Below are positions 5,590 to 7,665 of a stretch of 7,665 bases of DNA, piece after piece (the stretch's first letter is position 1; each line of letters begins with the position of its first letter). Location: the NCBI GenBank assembly GCA_001790455.1, contig MGCP01000016.1, positions 1 to 7,665 on the forward strand. Reading direction: 5' to 3'. Below the pieces are notes generated by a model. That model saw nothing but the letters and a program-made list of their open reading frames with translations, was not told where the DNA came from and did no database searches. The translations under genes were made by a program, and so were the position numbers. The stretch is from Candidatus Saccharibacteria bacterium RIFCSPHIGHO2_02_FULL_47_12. Lineage in GTDB: Bacteria; Patescibacteriota; Saccharimonadia; Saccharimonadales; JANWIN01.

Positions 5590-7665
5590 ATAATTGATGG
5601 CAAAAGCGTGTTTTACCGCGGTTATTACGCGCTGCCAAACTTGAGCACAAAGGATGGTACGCCCACCGGCGGGGTTTATGGATTTTCGGTTATGGCACTG
5701 GAGCTAATCAAAAAACTCAAGCCAGACTATGTGGCAGTGGCTTGGGACAAGCCCAAAACGAACATACGCGCCCGGCTCAAGCTTGACCCAAACTACAAGG
5801 CGGGGCGCAAACCTGCACCACCTGATTTTTATGAACAGATTCCTATACTTCATGAGCTTTTAGACGCCTTTGGCTGGAAGCTTTACGAGCTGGACGACTA
5901 CGAAGCAGATGACATTATGGGTACATTTGCAGTACAGGCAAGGGCAAAAGACATAGAAACTATGCTTATTACCTCTGACCTGGATGCATTGCAGCTGGTT
6001 AACAGCCACGTGCACGTCTATGCGCTAAAAAAGGGCTTTAGCAACATTGAGTTGTTTCGCCCAGAGACTTTTATACTTAAATACGGCATTACTCCAGAGC
6101 AGTTTTTGGACCTAAAAGCACTTAAAGGCGACAGCTCAGACAACATACCTGGTGTACCAGGCGTAGGTGAAAAAACGGCGTTAGAACTGCTCAAAGAATA
6201 CAAAACCTTAGACAACGTGTACAAAAATTTAGATCAGATCAAAGAATCTACGCGCAAAAAGTTAGAAGCGGGTAAAGACAGCGCATACCTGAGCAAAAAA
6301 TTGGCTGCCATTTGGATCGATGCACCTGTAGAGCTCAAAATAGATGAGATTGACGGCAGCCAAGCGAGGCCCCAGAAGATTCAGGAGATTTTTCAAAAAC
6401 TAGAATTTCGCACTTTGGCCAACCAATTGCCAGAGGTTATGCGTGTCGCCGAAAGCGACAAACCTAGCGTCCAGCGTCCAGTGTCCAGTGTCCAAAATCT
6501 GGGCAAAAGCGTTGTAATTGCAAGTGCAGACGAACTGGACGCACTAGATCTGGGCAAGCCAAAAAGCGTCATAATCCATAGCCGCGCCGCCGGCAAACAC
6601 GGCAAAGACCCACAACTGCTTATTTTGGCTTCAGACCCTAAGGATATATTTATACTTGACCTTACGAAGTTAAATCATGAACATGTTGCACGGGTTCTAA
6701 CTTCTAAAATCCAAATTCTAGATTCTAAATTAGTTGGATACGACGTTAAATCTAGCCTAAAAGTTTTGCTAGAACTAGGCATGGACCTGCCTGACCGGCA
6801 GGCAGGTATGCCAGAGGTTGAACACGACGTGCAGGTGGGTGCGTTTCTGATAAATCCGCTCATACGCAGCCAGTCTTTGACCGACTTGGCCAGTGCAGAG
6901 CTGGGCTACGAGGGCACATCGCTAGACGATCTGACGCCAGAAGACTTGCTGCACAGAGCTTCAGAAATCGTTGCAATTATTCATGCTCTAGAGCAGCGCC
7001 AAAGCGAGCAAATGAGTGAGCTAACCGGGCTAATCAAAGTGGCCCAGGACATTGAGTGGCCGGTCATACCGGTGTTGGCGCGCATGGAGTACACTGGCAT
7101 AGAGCTTAATACAGGTTATCTAAAAGACATGTCCGACCGAGTAGAAAAGCGCATAAAAGAACTAGAAAAAGACATATATAAACAAGCAGAGCACGAGTTC
7201 AACATTGGCAGCCCCGCGCAGCTAGCCGAAGTGCTTTATAGCAAGCTCAACCTGCCAACTGCCGGGATCAAAAAGGGCAAGACCGGCTACTCTACTGCCG
7301 CTAGCGAGCTAGACAAGTTGCGCGGCGCACACCCCATAATTGACCTTATTACCAGCTACCGTGAAGTAACCAAGCTCAAAAATACCTACATAGACACGTT
7401 GCCCCAGCAGGTAGACGAAAACTCACGCCTGCACACCACGTTTTCGCTAACCATTGCTCCCACCGGACGGCTGAGTAGCTCTGATCCAAACCTGCAAAAC
7501 ATACCCGTGCGCACAGACCTAGGGCGCGAAATCCGCACGGCGTTTGTGGCTGGGCCAGAGCACGTACTAATTAGTGCCGACTACAGTCAGTTTGAACTAC
7601 GCCTGGCAGCATACCTGTCTAAAGACGAGCGGCTCATAGATATGTTTAATCGTGATGTAGACGTG
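5566..7665 (+). CDS. polA: DNA polymerase I, 3' end missing
   Basis: Family A polymerase for primer removal, gap filling and repair. 700 codons are visible and the frame is open at the window end. The N-terminal 5' nuclease domain (about 1-290) is intact: D11 in A-I-I-D-G-K, E-A-D-D at 113-116, T-S-D-L-D at 136-140, and L-K-G-D-S-S-D-N-I-P from 186 leading into the helix-hairpin-helix G-V-P-G-V-G-E-K-T-A. The central domain (about 310-480) has the proofreading fold position, but the D-x-E motif and later Asp residues are absent, so 3'-5' editing is probably lost, as in Taq. The polymerase domain begins near 500, with F-N-I-G-S-P-A-Q-L at 545, T-G-R-L-S-S at 633 and motif A D-Y-S-Q-F-E-L-R at 672-679. 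Phe676 replaces the usual Ile. Motifs B and C lie beyond the window. The central region contains three repeat-derived insertions. The start is fixed by the MAVRKKLA-I-I-D-G-K reading. Confidence 0.96.
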   Translation, partial: MAVRKKLAIIDGKSVFYRGYYALPNLSTKDGTPTGGVYGFSVMALELIKKLKPDYVAVAWDKPKTNIRARLKLDPNYKAGRKPAPPDFYEQIPILHELLDAFGWKLYELDDYEADDIMGTFAVQARAKDIETMLITSDLDALQLVNSHVHVYALKKGFSNIELFRPETFILKYGITPEQFLDLKALKGDSSDNIPGVPGVGEKTALELLKEYKTLDNVYKNLDQIKESTRKKLEAGKDSAYLSKKLAAIWIDAPVELKIDEIDGSQARPQKIQEIFQKLEFRTLANQLPEVMRVAESDKPSVQRPVSSVQNLGKSVVIASADELDALDLGKPKSVIIHSRAAGKHGKDPQLLILASDPKDIFILDLTKLNHEHVARVLTSKIQILDSKLVGYDVKSSLKVLLELGMDLPDRQAGMPEVEHDVQVGAFLINPLIRSQSLTDLASAELGYEGTSLDDLTPEDLLHRASEIVAIIHALEQRQSEQMSELTGLIKVAQDIEWPVIPVLARMEYTGIELNTGYLKDMSDRVEKRIKELEKDIYKQAEHEFNIGSPAQLAEVLYSKLNLPTAGIKKGKTGYSTAASELDKLRGAHPIIDLITSYREVTKLKNTYIDTLPQQVDENSRLHTTFSLTIAPTGRLSSSDPNLQNIPVRTDLGREIRTAFVAGPEHVLISADYSQFELRLAAYLSKDERLIDMFNRDVDV
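6467..6494 (+). repeat. Heptamer tandem array 1 inside polA (4 x GYGTCCA)
   Basis: There are four contiguous seven-base units: GCGTCCA twice, then GTGTCCA twice. They are translated as part of S-V-Q-R-P-V-S-S-V-Q (residues 301-310), in the linker between the 5' nuclease and central domains. Because seven is not a multiple of three, loss or gain of one unit would shift the polA frame. Confidence 0.93.
6695..6729 (+). repeat. Heptamer tandem array 2 inside polA (5 units, TTCTAAA-like)
   Basis: Five seven-base units run in phase: TTCTAAC, TTCTAAA, ATCCAAA (degenerate), TTCTAGA, TTCTAAA. They encode V-L-T-S-K-I-Q-I-L-D-S-K (residues 377-388) in the degenerate proofreading domain. The unit length is the same as in array 1 but the sequence is unrelated. 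Confidence 0.8.
6785..6807. repeat. Perfect palindrome inside polA (9-bp arms, 5-nt loop)
   Basis: ACCTGCCTG (6785-6793) and CAGGCAGGT (6799-6807) are exact reverse complements around a 5-nt loop, forming a GC-rich hairpin in otherwise moderate-GC sequence. It is read in frame as L-P-D-R-Q-A-G-M at residues 408-415. It resembles the CCTGCC/GGCAGG mobile palindromes I recall from CPR genomes, which often appear in proteins as R-Q-A-G; that link is from memory. Confidence 0.85.

Noticed and set aside
5486..5650. N-terminal extension of the minus-strand gene to an ATG at 5650, giving 568 residues
   Set aside because: It is antisense to the polA start and the repeat, crosses a well-spaced promoter, and reads as low-complexity shadow sequence. 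The start at 5485 is better.
6467..6807. CRISPR array
   Set aside because: The repeats are 7-bp tandem units and a lone palindrome inside a coding frame; there are no spacers of regular length.
1..7665. Alternative genetic code with TGA as glycine, known in some CPR lineages
   Set aside because: All the genes read through without in-frame TGA and end in TAG or TAA where the end is visible. The data do not require recoding, although no TGA stop is seen either.
1..7665. tRNA, rRNA or riboswitch genes
   Set aside because: Coding sequence fills nearly all of the window; the longest intergenic gap is about 80 bp and shows only promoter elements.

Overview
The window reads as a bacterial chromosome segment carrying core information-processing genes. 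The gene style suggests a Patescibacteria/CPR genome, possibly Saccharibacteria. This assignment is inference from three things: the compact dnaG-rpoD pair, a PolA whose central exonuclease domain has lost its catalytic acids, and short heptamer and palindromic repeats embedded in a coding gene. The five visible stop codons are TAG (dnaG) and TAA (the other four). No gene needs TGA read as an amino acid, so the ordinary bacterial code fits.

Layout. 1-1451 (+): 3' part of dnaG (primase). 1454-2566 (+): rpoD (principal sigma factor), two bases after dnaG, with a strong Shine-Dalgarno. 2571-3152 (+): a small P-loop nucleotide-kinase-like protein, four bases after rpoD. 3195-3947 (+): a 250-residue protein with a HEPN-like N-terminus (R-N-x3-H) and a C-terminal pair of CBS domains. 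3944-5485 (-): a 513-residue protein with a methyltransferase-like C-terminal third, convergent with the previous gene and overlapping it by 4 bp. 5566-7665 (+): polA, the first 700 codons, cut by the window edge inside the polymerase palm just after motif A.

The main discovery candidate is the organisation between 3181 and 5589. The -10 box, spacer, start codon and first codons of polA (5552-5589) occur a second time as a perfect 38-bp direct repeat at 3181-3218, where they form the promoter and N-terminus of the HEPN/CBS gene. Similarity resumes in a further 10-bp match, so both proteins begin MAVRKKLA-x-x-DGK. In polA this start is native, because A-I-I-D-G-K carries the first catalytic Asp of the 5' nuclease. 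In the HEPN/CBS protein it looks captured. The simplest reading is that a two-gene cassette of about 2.37 kb entered at the 5' end of polA, duplicated the target, took over the old promoter and start, and left polA with a rebuilt 5' end and a new upstream region. No integrase or transposase lies inside the cassette.

Secondary points. The promoters at 3160, 5495 and 5552 all place the -10 box only 8-9 nt from ATG, which suggests leaderless mRNAs. The polA central domain contains two seven-base tandem arrays and one perfect palindrome, all translated in frame. PolA lacks recognisable proofreading residues and has Phe at the motif A position equivalent to E. coli Ile709.

Functionally, dnaG, rpoD and polA supply primer synthesis, promoter recognition and gap-filling/repair synthesis. 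The two cassette genes have no obvious link to these and are better seen as accessory cargo, possibly a sensor/effector or defence-type pair, though that role is speculative.
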